Assembly (NCBI RefSeq): GCF_025685685.1
Contig: NZ_JAGSYH010000005.1
Span: forward strand, 62,001-126,000
Reading direction: 5' to 3'
DNA from: Acidicapsa dinghuensis
GTDB taxonomy: Bacteria > Acidobacteriota > Terriglobia > Terriglobales > Acidobacteriaceae
DNA: 64,000 nucleotides
Made by a program: the position numbers and the translations under genes
The notes under the pieces: model-generated
Databases searched by the model: none
The model's input: only the letters and a program-made list of their open reading frames with translations
Told to the model about the DNA's origin: nothing
Shown here: piece after piece, positions 28,137 to 37,254 of the stretch
How positions within the stretch are numbered: the stretch's first letter is position 1
Layout: each line of letters begins with the position of its first letter

Positions 28137-29189
28137 TTAGACTCCCGCCACGGGAGTGGTAAGAGGCACAGGCGGAGGATTGCGTTCGGTGAACTGACGC
28201 TGATGCCAATAGGGATAGACCGGCTGCTGATCGCTCGCCCTATTCAGCTTGGCAACCTGTTCAGCCGTGAGGTTCCATCCCTCCGCGGCCAGATTCTGCC
28301 GAAGCTGCTCCTCATTGCGCGCTCCCATGATGATCGACGAAACCGTCGGCCTCTGAATCAGCCAGTTCAACGCAACCTGGGGAACAGTCTTGCCGGTCTC
28401 GGCGGCAACCTCATCGAGAGCATCGACAACAGTGTAGAGATACTCGTCATCCATCTGTGGCCCTTCGGCCGAAGCTTTGTGGAGGCGGCTGCCCTCCGGC
28501 AACGGCTTTCCACGGCGGATCTTCCCGGTTAGACGTCCCCACCCAAGCGGGCTCCAGATGAGGGCGCCTACCTTCTGATCAAGCCCCAGCGGCATAAGCT
28601 CCCACTCGTATTCGCGGCCCACCAGTGAGTAGTAAACCTGGTGAGCGACATAGCGCGCCCAGCCATACCGGTCTGAGACAGCAAGGGACTTCATCAGATG
28701 CCAGCCGGAGAAGTTGGAACAGGCGATGTAGCGCACCTTGCCTTCGCGGACAAACTTATCCAGCGTATTCAGAGTCTCTTCAATCGGCGTGAGCGCGTCG
28801 AATCCGTGCAGATGGTAGATATCAACATAATCGGTCTTGAGGCGGCGTAGGCTCGCTTCGAGCGCAGCCGTCAGGTGGTAGCGCGAGGAGCCCTTGTCGT
28901 TCGGCCCATCGCCCATGCTGAAGGTGGCCTTGGTTGAGATAAGAGCCTTGTCGCGCTTGCCTTCGAGGGCTGCGCCGAGGATTTCTTCGGAAAGTCCGTA
29001 GGAGTAGATGTCAGCCGTGTCGAAGAGATTAACGCCGTGGTCAAAGCAGATGTCGATGAGGCGGCGAGCTTCTGCCACGTCGGTTTCGCCCCAGGCTTTG
29101 AAAAACTCATTGCCACCGCCAAAAGTGCCGGTGCCAAAAGAAAGGACGGGAACTTTGAGGCCTGAGCCTCCGAGAAGACGGTATTCCAT
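28137..29189 (-). CDS. Aldo/keto reductase
   Basis: 350 aa. The catalytic tetrad of the family is readable: Asp in NLFDTADIYSYGLSEEILG, the Tyr in the same segment, Lys in ALISTKATFSM and His in DIYHLHGFD. NADPH-binding residues lie near SPLGWGRLTGKIRRG and IMGARNEEQLRQNL. The length and motifs fit the YhdN/Tas-like branch of voltage-channel-beta-like reductases. It reduces carbonyl compounds; the substrate is not known. It is followed by a hairpin and then the desaturase gene. The 264-bp region upstream (29190-29453) is AT-richer than the genes around it and shows no gene I can support. Confidence 0.92.
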   Translation of the reverse strand: MEYRLLGGSGLKVPVLSFGTGTFGGGNEFFKAWGETDVAEARRLIDICFDHGVNLFDTADIYSYGLSEEILGAALEGKRDKALISTKATFSMGDGPNDKGSSRYHLTAALEASLRRLKTDYVDIYHLHGFDALTPIEETLNTLDKFVREGKVRYIACSNFSGWHLMKSLAVSDRYGWARYVAHQVYYSLVGREYEWELMPLGLDQKVGALIWSPLGWGRLTGKIRRGKPLPEGSRLHKASAEGPQMDDEYLYTVVDALDEVAAETGKTVPQVALNWLIQRPTVSSIIMGARNEEQLRQNLAAEGWNLTAEQVAKLNRASDQQPVYPYWHQRQFTERNPPPVPLTTPVAGV

Positions 29190-29453
29190 GGGCGTTTCGA
29201 TGCTCCTCTAATGATGTCGATGCAAGTTTGCAGGATTGATGTCTTACCAGATGCGACAGAGATCATGAGCGCAATGTTTCATCTTTGCAGACCGCAAAAA
29301 GTCTACCGGAAAACTGCGGTACTTCGGATTCCGGATAGCCAAGAATTTACGGCAAACGCGGCGATTCGGGTGTACATTCGGTTTCGTAAACATATTGCAT
29401 GTCAGTATTTCGCTCAAATATCTTGAGAACTTTCTAACTATTGGGGGATCACT

Positions 29454-30104
29454 ATGCCGAACAACTTTGTTCAGTCGGCCATCAACTGGGGTGGCAGCGG
29501 AGATGAGTTCAATCAATCGATTGCGATCCAGGCCGCAGGATGGGGCAGCAAGAATCCTAAGAACCGCGGCGGTGCTTGGACAGGCGGAAATGGTCTTGAA
29601 GGCGGAGTCTGTCAGGGACTGGTACTGCTCTACATCGGTTCAAATGGTAATTGGCAGAACTTTCTTACCCGTTTCACGTCTCCTTCTGGCATGGCGATGG
29701 TTCGGGGCGCGATGAACCTGAGCAAGGAAGCCGACCGCACGGGTGCGTTTGGGACCGGCGCGCAGATGTGGAATAACTTCGTCGATCACCTGTCGTTGTT
29801 CGGAAAAGCGTTTGGTGCCAGCTACTCGGGACAAAGGCGCTTTGCAGAGAACGATATGGCTGCTGAGGGAGTCGAGGGCTTTGTCCCCCTCACCGACGGC
29901 ATCTATCATCTCCTGATCTATTTTTCCGGAGGAGGTCATTCAATCGCCTACCAGAGCCGAGGCGGCAGTTTTAAGATCTTCGATCCGAATTACGGAGAAG
30001 TGCAATTACCGGACAAAGCGGCCTTGCTAGCTGTAAACCAGTGGTTGTTGGGCAACTTCTATGCCGGTATATCGCGCTGGATATTGATGCGGTATATCCT
30101 GTAG
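29454..30104 (+). CDS. YopT-type (C58 family) cysteine peptidase-like protein
   Basis: 216 aa, GGGGGA ribosome site, no signal peptide or membrane helix. A papain-like catalytic triad fits the YopT/AvrPphB pattern: Cys53 in GVCQGLVLLYI, His162 in SGGGHSIAYQ and Asp177 in FDPNYGEV. The spacings (109 and 15 residues) are close to the 119 and 16 of YopT as I recall them, and the motif FDPNYGE after the Asp is a hallmark of the group. Known members cut small GTPases or kinases inside host cells after type III secretion. No secretion genes are in the window. The N-terminus is Gly/Asn/Trp rich (AGWGSKNPKNRGGAWTGGNG). Catalytic function is inferred, target unknown. Confidence 0.75.
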   Translation: MPNNFVQSAINWGGSGDEFNQSIAIQAAGWGSKNPKNRGGAWTGGNGLEGGVCQGLVLLYIGSNGNWQNFLTRFTSPSGMAMVRGAMNLSKEADRTGAFGTGAQMWNNFVDHLSLFGKAFGASYSGQRRFAENDMAAEGVEGFVPLTDGIYHLLIYFSGGGHSIAYQSRGGSFKIFDPNYGEVQLPDKAALLAVNQWLLGNFYAGISRWILMRYIL

Positions 30105-30220
30105 CGCGAAGATTTGGCTGTTGGCAGCGGGGCCGATTCTGACTTGACGATACCCTGCCTTGCCGACTGAAGGTCAGACCAGGCAGCCACGGCCCTCTGC
30201 TCCATTAAACTAAATAAGTT

Positions 30221-31528
30221 ATGACCACATTGAAAGCAGTGCGGGGCACGCGCGATCTCCTGCCCCCGGAAACGGAACTCTGGAACCGGATCGATACAGT
30301 AGCGCGAAGCGTCTTCGCCCGTTACAACTTCGGCGAAATTCGTACGCCGATATTCGAAGATACCGCCCTCTTTGCCCGCGGAGTCGGTGAAGAAACCGAC
30401 ATCGTCTCGAAAGAGATGTATACCTGGGACGATAAGGCTCGGGCGCAAAGCGAAAAGGGTCAGAGTCTGACGCTTAGACCTGAAAATACGGCGGGCGTGG
30501 TACGTGCCTACATCGAGCACAAGCTAGGCGAGACAGGGCAGCTACAGAAGCTCTATTACATAGGGCCACAGTTCCGACGCGAACGGCCGATGAAAGGTAG
30601 ATTCCGGCAGTTTTACCAGATCGGCGCAGAAGTCATCGGACCGGCATCATCTGGCTCCGAGTCTCCCCTGCGTGATGCGGAAGTGTTGGAAATGCTCGCA
30701 ACCCTCCTCGATGAGCTGGGCATCACCGGCTGGGTACTCAAGATCAACTCCGTAGGCTCAGCAAGCGACCGTCCCCGCTACATCGAAGCACTGCGCGAAG
30801 CTCTGAAGCCTGTCGTAGGTCAGATGTGCGAGGACTGCCAGCGGCGCGCGGTGACCAATCCCCTCCGCGTGCTCGACTGCAAAGTCCCGCACGATCAGCC
30901 CTACATCGACGCCCTGCCCAAAATCGCCGATCACCTCGACGAGAGCTCAAAGGCGCACTTCGCCGCCGTCTGCACCGCGCTCGACGCCTGCGGCGTGCCC
31001 TATGTTCGCGATCACCGCCTCGTGCGCGGCCTCGACTACTACACCCGCACCACCTTTGAATTCACCCACGACGCCGGCCTCGGCACACAAAACGCACTGC
31101 TCGGCGGAGGCCGCTATGACGGCCTCAGCGAAGCCATCGGCGGCCCTAAGGCTCCCGGAATCGGCTTCGCCATGGGCGAAGACCGGCTGGTCCTCACCCT
31201 GCAGGCTCAGAAGTCCGCAAAGGCACAACTGGCAGACGCCTACATCGCTCCCCTTGGCGAAGCGCAGAACGCCGCAGCACTGGAACTGGCTCGCGAGCTG
31301 CGTCGCGCCACACCTGATCGGCCCGGCCTGAAAATCGAGCTCGGTGATGGAACCTTCCGCCTGAAAAAGTCGTTTGAAGCAGCAGACAAAGTAGCGCGCA
31401 AGATCGTGCTGCTGGGCGAGGATGAGGTCAACTCCGGTATTCTGACGGTCAAGGACTTCTCCACCGGAACACAGTCCAAGATCGCGCGCAGCGAACTGAC
31501 AGCGCATCTGGCTTCTTCAAACAAATAA
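30221..31528 (+). CDS. hisS: Histidyl-tRNA synthetase
   Basis: 435 aa, standard length. Class II motif 1 lies near GEIRTPIFEDTALFARGVGE, motif 2 is RRERPMKGRFRQFYQIG, and the histidine-specific element LVRGLDYYTRTTFE is present, as is GGGRYDGL. Motif 3 is GIGFAMGEDRLVL. The C-terminal anticodon-binding domain covers about residues 335-430. It charges tRNA-His in the cytoplasm. It is followed after 12 bp by aspS on the same strand, an arrangement also seen in other phyla, and the two are probably one transcription unit. Confidence 0.97.
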   Translation: MTTLKAVRGTRDLLPPETELWNRIDTVARSVFARYNFGEIRTPIFEDTALFARGVGEETDIVSKEMYTWDDKARAQSEKGQSLTLRPENTAGVVRAYIEHKLGETGQLQKLYYIGPQFRRERPMKGRFRQFYQIGAEVIGPASSGSESPLRDAEVLEMLATLLDELGITGWVLKINSVGSASDRPRYIEALREALKPVVGQMCEDCQRRAVTNPLRVLDCKVPHDQPYIDALPKIADHLDESSKAHFAAVCTALDACGVPYVRDHRLVRGLDYYTRTTFEFTHDAGLGTQNALLGGGRYDGLSEAIGGPKAPGIGFAMGEDRLVLTLQAQKSAKAQLADAYIAPLGEAQNAAALELARELRRATPDRPGLKIELGDGTFRLKKSFEAADKVARKIVLLGEDEVNSGILTVKDFSTGTQSKIARSELTAHLASSNK

Positions 31529-31540
31529 AGGACATTCGCA

Positions 31541-33439
31541 GTGTTGGATTTTATTGGCAAGCTGGAACGGACGCATCTCTGCGGCGAATTGCGTGCCTCG
31601 GATGCAGGCAAACAGGTAGTGCTTATGGGCTGGGTCAACCGCCGCCGCGATCACGGCAATCTGATCTTTCTTGACGTGCGCGACCGCAGCGGTATCGCCC
31701 AGGTGGTTCTCGATCGCGACCTGACCCCCGATGGTCATGCAAAAGGCGAAGCCGTCCGCCCCGAATACGTCGTTGCCGCCATAGGCAAGGTCCGTCTGCG
31801 CGATGCCGCAGCTATCAATCCCAAGATGGTCACAGGCGAGATCGAGATCGAAGCCAAAGAGCTGCTGGTCCTCAACGATGCGCGGCTCGCACCCTTCTCG
31901 CCCTCCGAAGAGGCCATCGCCAACGAAGAAGTTCGTCTGAAGTATCGCTACGTCGATCTGCGCCGCACAGAGATGCAGCACAACTTCGCCGTCCGCCATC
32001 GCATCACGCTGGCCATTCGCGAGAGCCTCAGCGAACAGGGCTTTCTCGAAATCGAAACCCCCATCCTCACCAAGTCCACGCCCGAGGGCGCGCGCGACTT
32101 TCTCGTACCCAGCCGCATCCATGCGGGTGAGTTCTATGCGCTGCCGCAGTCGCCGCAGATCTTCAAGCAGATCTTGATGATCTCCGGCTTCGATCGCTAC
32201 TTCCAAATCGCCCGCTGCTTCCGTGACGAAGATCTTCGCGCCGACCGCCAGCTTGAGTTCACCCAGGTCGATCTCGAAATGAGCTTTCCACAGCAGGAAA
32301 CAGTCTTCGGCGTCGTCGAGAAGTTCCTCGTCGCCGGTTTCGCCGCTGCCGGAGTCTCCATCAGAGCCCCCTTCCCGCGCATCACCTACGACGAGTCGAT
32401 GAAGCAATTCGGCAGCGACAAGCCCGACCTGCGTCTTCCCGGCCTCACCGACGTCCGCGAGGCCTTCACCGACGAGCAACTCGCCACACTCCAGATCGAT
32501 CCTGCACTGCCGGTTGTGGCCCTTCGCATTCCCAATGTCGGCGAGCTCAGCCGCAAAGAACGCGAAGACAATCATCCCCTCTTCGATCTGAAAAAAGGCG
32601 CGAAATTCATCGACGACTTCAAGCGTCTCGCTAAAGGATTCCCCGAATCCGCAGCAAAGGTGCGCGAGCTCACTGGTGCCGCCGAAGCCGACTTCGTCAT
32701 CATCGTCGCCGGCGACCCAGCGCATCACATCAAGGCCAGCGACACCAAGTTCCCAGGCCGCCTCTCCGAGCGCGAGATCAATGTACTGGTAACCGCTGGC
32801 AGCTTCCGCAGCGAACTCGCCAAGAAGTACGCAGCCCGCCACGGCGCCTTCGGTGTAACAGAAAAAGTCGTAGCCGAAGCCGGTGCGCTCACCGTCGCAG
32901 AGGGCGGCTCGAAAGCATCAATCTCGGTCGACGGCTCCGAAGCTTTTCAGCCTATCTGGGTAACCGACTTCCCCATGTTCGAGTACGAAGTCGACGCGCA
33001 GAAGTGGGTTCCCGCGCATCATCCTTTCACCGCGCCATTCGAGCATGACATGCCCAACCTCGTCAGCGACCCAGCCAGCGTTCGCGCCAACTGCTACGAC
33101 CTCGCGATGAACGGCCTCGAGTTGGGCTCAGGCTCGATTCGAATTCACCGCAAAGACGTGCAGCAACAGATCTTCGCAGCTCTCGGCATCTCAGAAGAAG
33201 AAGCGCGTGCACGTTTCGGCTTCTTCCTCGACGCACTCGAATACGGCACGCCTCCGCACGGCGGCATCGCGCTCGGCCTCGACCGCATCGCCATGCTGCT
33301 CGCCGGTGCGCCAAGCCTGCGCGAAGTAATTGCCTTCCCGAAAACCGCCAAAGCCATCGACCTCATGGTCGACGCGCCAACTTCAGTAGCCGAGCAACAA
33401 CTCCGCGAACTCCATCTCAGAGTGGCGTTGAAAAGCTAG
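31541..33439 (+). CDS. aspS: Aspartyl-tRNA synthetase
   Basis: 632 aa starting at GTG 31541 ([17 protein letters not shown]). The N-terminal OB-fold (about 1-110) contains [20 protein letters not shown]. The class II core has motif 2 [20 protein letters not shown] and motif 3 [15 protein letters not shown]. The bacterial insertion domain (about 300-430) is present, which explains the length. Flanking element [14 protein letters not shown] is the substrate loop. Whether it is a strict Asp enzyme or also charges tRNA-Asn is not decided from sequence alone. It is probably translated with hisS and ended by the hairpins at 33477-33626. Confidence 0.97.
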   Translation: MLDFIGKLERTHLCGELRASDAGKQVVLMGWVNRRRDHGNLIFLDVRDRSGIAQVVLDRDLTPDGHAKGEAVRPEYVVAAIGKVRLRDAAAINPKMVTGEIEIEAKELLVLNDARLAPFSPSEEAIANEEVRLKYRYVDLRRTEMQHNFAVRHRITLAIRESLSEQGFLEIETPILTKSTPEGARDFLVPSRIHAGEFYALPQSPQIFKQILMISGFDRYFQIARCFRDEDLRADRQLEFTQVDLEMSFPQQETVFGVVEKFLVAGFAAAGVSIRAPFPRITYDESMKQFGSDKPDLRLPGLTDVREAFTDEQLATLQIDPALPVVALRIPNVGELSRKEREDNHPLFDLKKGAKFIDDFKRLAKGFPESAAKVRELTGAAEADFVIIVAGDPAHHIKASDTKFPGRLSEREINVLVTAGSFRSELAKKYAARHGAFGVTEKVVAEAGALTVAEGGSKASISVDGSEAFQPIWVTDFPMFEYEVDAQKWVPAHHPFTAPFEHDMPNLVSDPASVRANCYDLAMNGLELGSGSIRIHRKDVQQQIFAALGISEEEARARFGFFLDALEYGTPPHGGIALGLDRIAMLLAGAPSLREVIAFPKTAKAIDLMVDAPTSVAEQQLRELHLRVALKS

Positions 33440-33476
33440 AGCATTTTCGAATCAAGTATCGACAATGCTTCGGGTG

Positions 33477-33511
33477 CCCATCCTTTGTGCGCCCTTTGCA
33501 CAAAGGGTGGG
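33477..33511. repeat. Intergenic hairpin repeat element
   Basis: CCCATCCTTTGTGC and GCACAAAGGGTGGG form 14-bp arms with one G-T type mismatch and a short loop (GCCCTTT). It lies between aspS and the terminator at 33592. Similar CCATCCTTTG-type palindromes recur, as I remember them, between genes of Terriglobia genomes, so this is probably one copy of a dispersed REP-like family. No second copy is in this window. Confidence 0.5.
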
Positions 33512-33591
33512 AGACCACGACTCTCCCCGTTTACTGTTCCTGGCTACATCGAAAACGCCTTAAACAACGCAACGATTTGAAAGCATAAAAG

Positions 33592-33626
33592 AAGGGCTGC
33601 CAGGATTTGTGAACCCGGCAGCCCTT
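33592..33626. terminator. Bidirectional terminator between aspS and the M1 peptidase gene
   Basis: AAGGGCTGCC and GGCAGCCCTT are perfectly complementary over 10 bp around a 15-base loop. T-rich sequence follows on the plus side (TTGTTTTG) and an A-rich stretch precedes it, so it can stop both converging transcripts. Confidence 0.85.
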
Positions 33627-33647
33627 TTGTTTTGCCTAGATTTTTGT

Positions 33648-36290
33648 TCAGTTAAGGCTGCTCAGCCACGACTGAAAATTAGCCTGTTGTGTCTGCCGCA
33701 GCGTCATGCAGTCTTGAATGTGATCCTTCGCTCGCGCAAGAGCCCGCGCACTCGCAGCAACTTTATGTGTAGCAAAGAACTTCGTCACCTCGTCGCTCCG
33801 CTGTGCAGAACAGAACCCACCGGCCGCTCCAACAAGCTCCGCCCCAGCAAATGTAGTGAACTGTGCGCTGACCTTGGACCAGTTGTCTTGAATGTATTGC
33901 CACGCCAGATCCTGCGTATCCCGTCGTACAAGCTCCACCGAAATAAAGCCTGCCGCGTCCTGATTGCGCACCTTGCCCGAAACAGCAAAGTCCAGCGCCC
34001 GCCGCTCCAGATCAGGATCGCGAAATCGCTCCAGAGCCCGAAGCGCATTCGCCCGCACCTGTGCGCTTTCAGAGTCAGTGCTTAGCTTCACTAACTGATC
34101 AAAGAGCGCCGAGTCGCCATTGCGGGCAGCCGCAAACAACGCAGTGTTGGCAAGAGTTGGATCAACAGATCCGGGATCAGCAAGACTGCGCGTCGCGATC
34201 GACTTGGCTTCCGCAATCGCTTCAGGATCATCGCCAAGCCCCGCAGCAATGCCAAGTAGCGCAGCACGTAATTCGCGCTTTCCCGCGGAATCGTCGGCCT
34301 GCGGAGCACCAAGTGCCTTCCACGCAGGCGCAAACTGCCCCCGTACCCACGCCGAGAACTTCGTGCGCTCTTCCGGTGTAGCCGCAATCTGCGTGTCGAT
34401 CGTGTCGAGAGCCCCGGCAGCACGCTCAATCACCTCAGCGCTCGCGTCATCATGAACAGCGGAAACAGCCTCAAGATACGAAGCTATCGGCGCGCGTCCC
34501 GCGTGAACCGCCGCCCACTGATCGCCGAGAACTGCAATACGCTCTTCCGGCGTAAGACTGGCTTCCATCTTCGCAACGAGATCGTGCTGCGCCTCCGTGG
34601 AGTAAAGACTGCGGAAGTACCCGCGGCCAGTCGCATCCGCATAAAGCAGACCATTCGATGGCGTCTTCAGAGACGACTCCGACGGAGTCAGTACCTCACA
34701 ATGTTCGTTCTCACCAGCTTTAAAACAAACCGGCAGCGTCCAGGCCTGAGCAGTACTCGTCTTCACCGTCGGATCAAGAAAGAAGCGGCTCTGCCGCACC
34801 GGAACACTCGATCCACTCGCAGCTCCAAAGGTGAGAAGTGGAACGCCGGGCTGCGAGACAAGAGAGTCCATGATCTTATCCACCGGCTTATGGCTCACCT
34901 CGGCTTCCGTATTCCAGAAGTCTTCCGCCGTGGCGTTCCCATACATATGCGCCAACAGATACTTGTGCACCCCCTGGCGGAAAGTCTCCTTGCCGAGATA
35001 GTTCTCAACCATGTCGAGCATGCCGCCGGCCTTGCCGTAACTGATGCCATCGAACATCTCGTTGATTTCATCCGGAGTCTCAGCCTTGGCGCGAATCGTA
35101 CGGGTAGTACGCTGCGCATCCAGGTCAAGCGTCCCCTGCAGATCGTTCGCAATCTCCGCCGTCATATTCCATTCCGGTTTCCACGCGTCGATAGGCTTCG
35201 CTTCCATCCAGTTGGCAAAGCCCTCATTCAGCCACGTATTGTCCCACCACGCCAGCGTCACCATATCGCCAAACCACTGATGCGCCATCTCATGCGCAAC
35301 CACAATACCCACGCGCCGCAGAGCTCCAACAGAAGCATGCTCCGGATCGACAAGAAAATCGGACTCGCGATACGTGATCGCTCCGAAGTTCTCCATCGCC
35401 CCCGCCTCGAAATCAGGAATGGCGATCATATCCAGCTTCGGCATTGGATACTTAATGCCGAAGTAGTCGTTGTAGTAGTGCAAAACATATTCAGCAGCAG
35501 ACAACGCGAACTTTCCATACTGCACCTGATCGGGCGTAGCACACGCACGAATCGGCACTCCATCGCTCTCACCCGCAACACACTGAAAGTCGCCCACCAG
35601 AAACGCCAGCAAATAAGTAGACATCTTCGGAGTAGTAGCAAACGTAATCGCGTGCTTGCCTGCTTCGTTAGCCACCGGCTTATCGCTGACGATATTCGTG
35701 TTCGAAATCGCAGTGTCGCCCTTGTCCACAACCAGCGTCACAGAAAAAGTCGCCTTCATCGCCGGCTCATCGAAGCTGGGAAAGGCGCGCCGCGCATCCG
35801 TCGACTCAAACTGCGTCACTGCATAGTTGCGTTTCGCCGTCTTCGAAAGATAAAACCCGCGCAGCTCGTTGTTGAGCAGCCCTGTATAGCGGATATGCAG
35901 CTTCAACGGACCAGCGGGCAGTTGCTGACCGAAATCGAACGTAGCCTGCTGCTTCGTTGCGTCCTCGCTGACCTTAGCCGTGAGAGACTTCCCTGCAACC
36001 GTCGTTGTCACGCTGCGAAAATTGATCTCAGCCGCATTGAGTGTGATGGCATTCAGCGGCTCCGCAAGCACCACATCGACGCTCTCATCCCCGGTAAACG
36101 TCGCAGCTTGCAAATCAGGCGAGAGCGTCAGCGTGTAATGCTCCGGCCTGACCGTCTTCGGAAGACGCTGAGCCTGCATGCATTGGGTAAAGGCGAAAAC
36201 AGAGAGGGTAAATGCAAAAAGGCCGCCACACAGACGGCGGGATACGGCAATACGCATAGATTTGGTTATAGCACTTGGCGACGGAGCCAT
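33648..36290 (-). CDS. M1-family aminopeptidase, exported
   Basis: 880 aa from ATG 36290, which has GGGGA before it; ATG 36257 gives a shorter N-terminus without a ribosome site. A signal peptide follows (LFAFTLSVFAFTQCMQA). The catalytic domain has the exopeptidase motif GAMENFGA (about 297-304), the zinc motif HEMAHQWFGD (333-342), and the third ligand Glu356 in WLNEGFANWMEA. A distal helical ERAP1-like domain covers about 550-870. It removes N-terminal residues from peptides, probably in the periplasm. It converges with aspS and diverges from the carbonic anhydrase gene. Many Gln, Ala and Ser residues, but no sign of disruption. Confidence 0.94.
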   Translation of the reverse strand: MAPSPSAITKSMRIAVSRRLCGGLFAFTLSVFAFTQCMQAQRLPKTVRPEHYTLTLSPDLQAATFTGDESVDVVLAEPLNAITLNAAEINFRSVTTTVAGKSLTAKVSEDATKQQATFDFGQQLPAGPLKLHIRYTGLLNNELRGFYLSKTAKRNYAVTQFESTDARRAFPSFDEPAMKATFSVTLVVDKGDTAISNTNIVSDKPVANEAGKHAITFATTPKMSTYLLAFLVGDFQCVAGESDGVPIRACATPDQVQYGKFALSAAEYVLHYYNDYFGIKYPMPKLDMIAIPDFEAGAMENFGAITYRESDFLVDPEHASVGALRRVGIVVAHEMAHQWFGDMVTLAWWDNTWLNEGFANWMEAKPIDAWKPEWNMTAEIANDLQGTLDLDAQRTTRTIRAKAETPDEINEMFDGISYGKAGGMLDMVENYLGKETFRQGVHKYLLAHMYGNATAEDFWNTEAEVSHKPVDKIMDSLVSQPGVPLLTFGAASGSSVPVRQSRFFLDPTVKTSTAQAWTLPVCFKAGENEHCEVLTPSESSLKTPSNGLLYADATGRGYFRSLYSTEAQHDLVAKMEASLTPEERIAVLGDQWAAVHAGRAPIASYLEAVSAVHDDASAEVIERAAGALDTIDTQIAATPEERTKFSAWVRGQFAPAWKALGAPQADDSAGKRELRAALLGIAAGLGDDPEAIAEAKSIATRSLADPGSVDPTLANTALFAAARNGDSALFDQLVKLSTDSESAQVRANALRALERFRDPDLERRALDFAVSGKVRNQDAAGFISVELVRRDTQDLAWQYIQDNWSKVSAQFTTFAGAELVGAAGGFCSAQRSDEVTKFFATHKVAASARALARAKDHIQDCMTLRQTQQANFQSWLSSLN

Positions 36291-36390
36291 TGTCAGCAGT
36301 CCCCGAGCCAAGTGAAGCGGAACGACCGCGCCACAAATTCATCCTTGGCAAACGGCTCCGATAAACTTGTGATTTGGAGCGGAGGAGCAA

Positions 36391-36909
36391 ATGATTCGCA
36401 GTTACCAAGGCAAGCGGCCTGTTGTGCCGGATACAAGTTATGTAGATCTTTCAGCACAGGTCATTGGAGACGTCGTCCTGGGCGAGCACTCCAGCGTGTG
36501 GATGAACGCGGTGCTGCGTGGTGACGTACACTCGATCCGCGTCGGCTCGAACTCGAATGTGCAGGATTGCGCCGTTCTTCACGGCCAGCGTTATCAGTTC
36601 TCAGTAACAGTAGGTGACTGGGTCACCATCGGACACAATGCAGTCGTTCACGGCTGCGTTCTCGAAGACATGGTGCTCATAGGAATGAATGCAACCGTTC
36701 TTAACGGAGCCCGCGTCGGCGAAGGCTCCATCATTGCCGCCGGCGCAGTAGTACCTGAAGGAACAATCATTCCTCCGCGAACGCTCTGGGCCGGAGTACC
36801 CGCCAAGATGCGACGCCAACTCGACGATAAAGACCAGGAACTGATCCGCATGTATGCGAAGAACTACCTGGATTACACCGAGATCTATCTTCGAGAGACG
36901 GGACGCTGA
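36391..36909 (+). CDS. Gamma-class carbonic anhydrase-like hexapeptide protein (YrdA type)
   Basis: 172 aa left-handed beta-helix protein with repeated hexapeptides (GDVVLGEHSSVWMNAVLRGD, SIRVGSNSNVQDCAVLHG). The zinc ligands fit: His in AVLHGQRY, and two His in TIGHNAVVHGCVLED. The start follows a strong GGAGGAG site. Proteins of this group form trimers; some are active carbonic anhydrases and others are inactive relatives. It is a single gene between the divergent M1 peptidase and a terminator at 36958. Confidence 0.92.
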   Translation: MIRSYQGKRPVVPDTSYVDLSAQVIGDVVLGEHSSVWMNAVLRGDVHSIRVGSNSNVQDCAVLHGQRYQFSVTVGDWVTIGHNAVVHGCVLEDMVLIGMNATVLNGARVGEGSIIAAGAVVPEGTIIPPRTLWAGVPAKMRRQLDDKDQELIRMYAKNYLDYTEIYLRETGR

Positions 36910-37254
36910 AAATCCGCATAAACCGAACTCGCTTGCAGTGAATCTCGGCAACAAATGAAAAAGCCTGCTTCTCCGGCAGGCTTTTTTATTGCCGTCACAT
37001 CCCTCTGTTACCAACGATCGCTTGACTTTCCCGGCCTGCCTCAATAGCGTGTCTGCATCCATTTCCCCTAGATAACCGTATATCGGAATCTAAACCGCTC
37101 TTCGGGCCCTTGCTTCCTCCATCCGTAGGAATAGTTGACTTTCCCCGTGGTCGAGACCATTCAGCTTTCCTCCGTGTCACTGTTCCGCGCTTCACAGAAG
37201 TTCGCCCTGAGTTCCCCCATACGATTCCCGGATAAAACCACGAAAGGTCGGCCA
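36910..37254. other. Intergenic region before the sedolisin gene
   Basis: 345 bases without a supportable gene. It holds the terminator at 36958 and, after it, a possible weak promoter: TTGACT (37022-37027), a 17-base spacer and TAGCGT (37045-37050), pointing to the sedolisin gene. The frame of that gene is open back to 37135, but this part has no ribosome site and does not resemble a propeptide. Confidence 0.5.
36958..36987 (+). terminator. Rho-independent terminator after the carbonic anhydrase gene
   Basis: AAAAAGCCTGC and GCAGGCTTTTT give an 11-bp stem with a seven-base loop and a run of six T. It is 49 bp beyond the stop codon. The flanking A and T runs let it act in both directions. 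Confidence 0.9.

Noticed and set aside
29244..29516. Minus-strand frame of 90 codons before the C58-like gene
   Set aside because: It overlaps the start of the peptidase, has no ribosome site, and its composition is not protein-like.
31517..32842. Open frame of about 440 codons opposite aspS
   Set aside because: It is antisense to aspartyl-tRNA synthetase motifs, with a Gly/Asp/Glu-rich nonsense composition.
34452..36524. Open frame of 690 codons on the plus strand
   Set aside because: It lies wholly opposite the well-supported M1 aminopeptidase, is rich in Arg, His and Pro, and matches no fold. It is a by-product of the codon bias.
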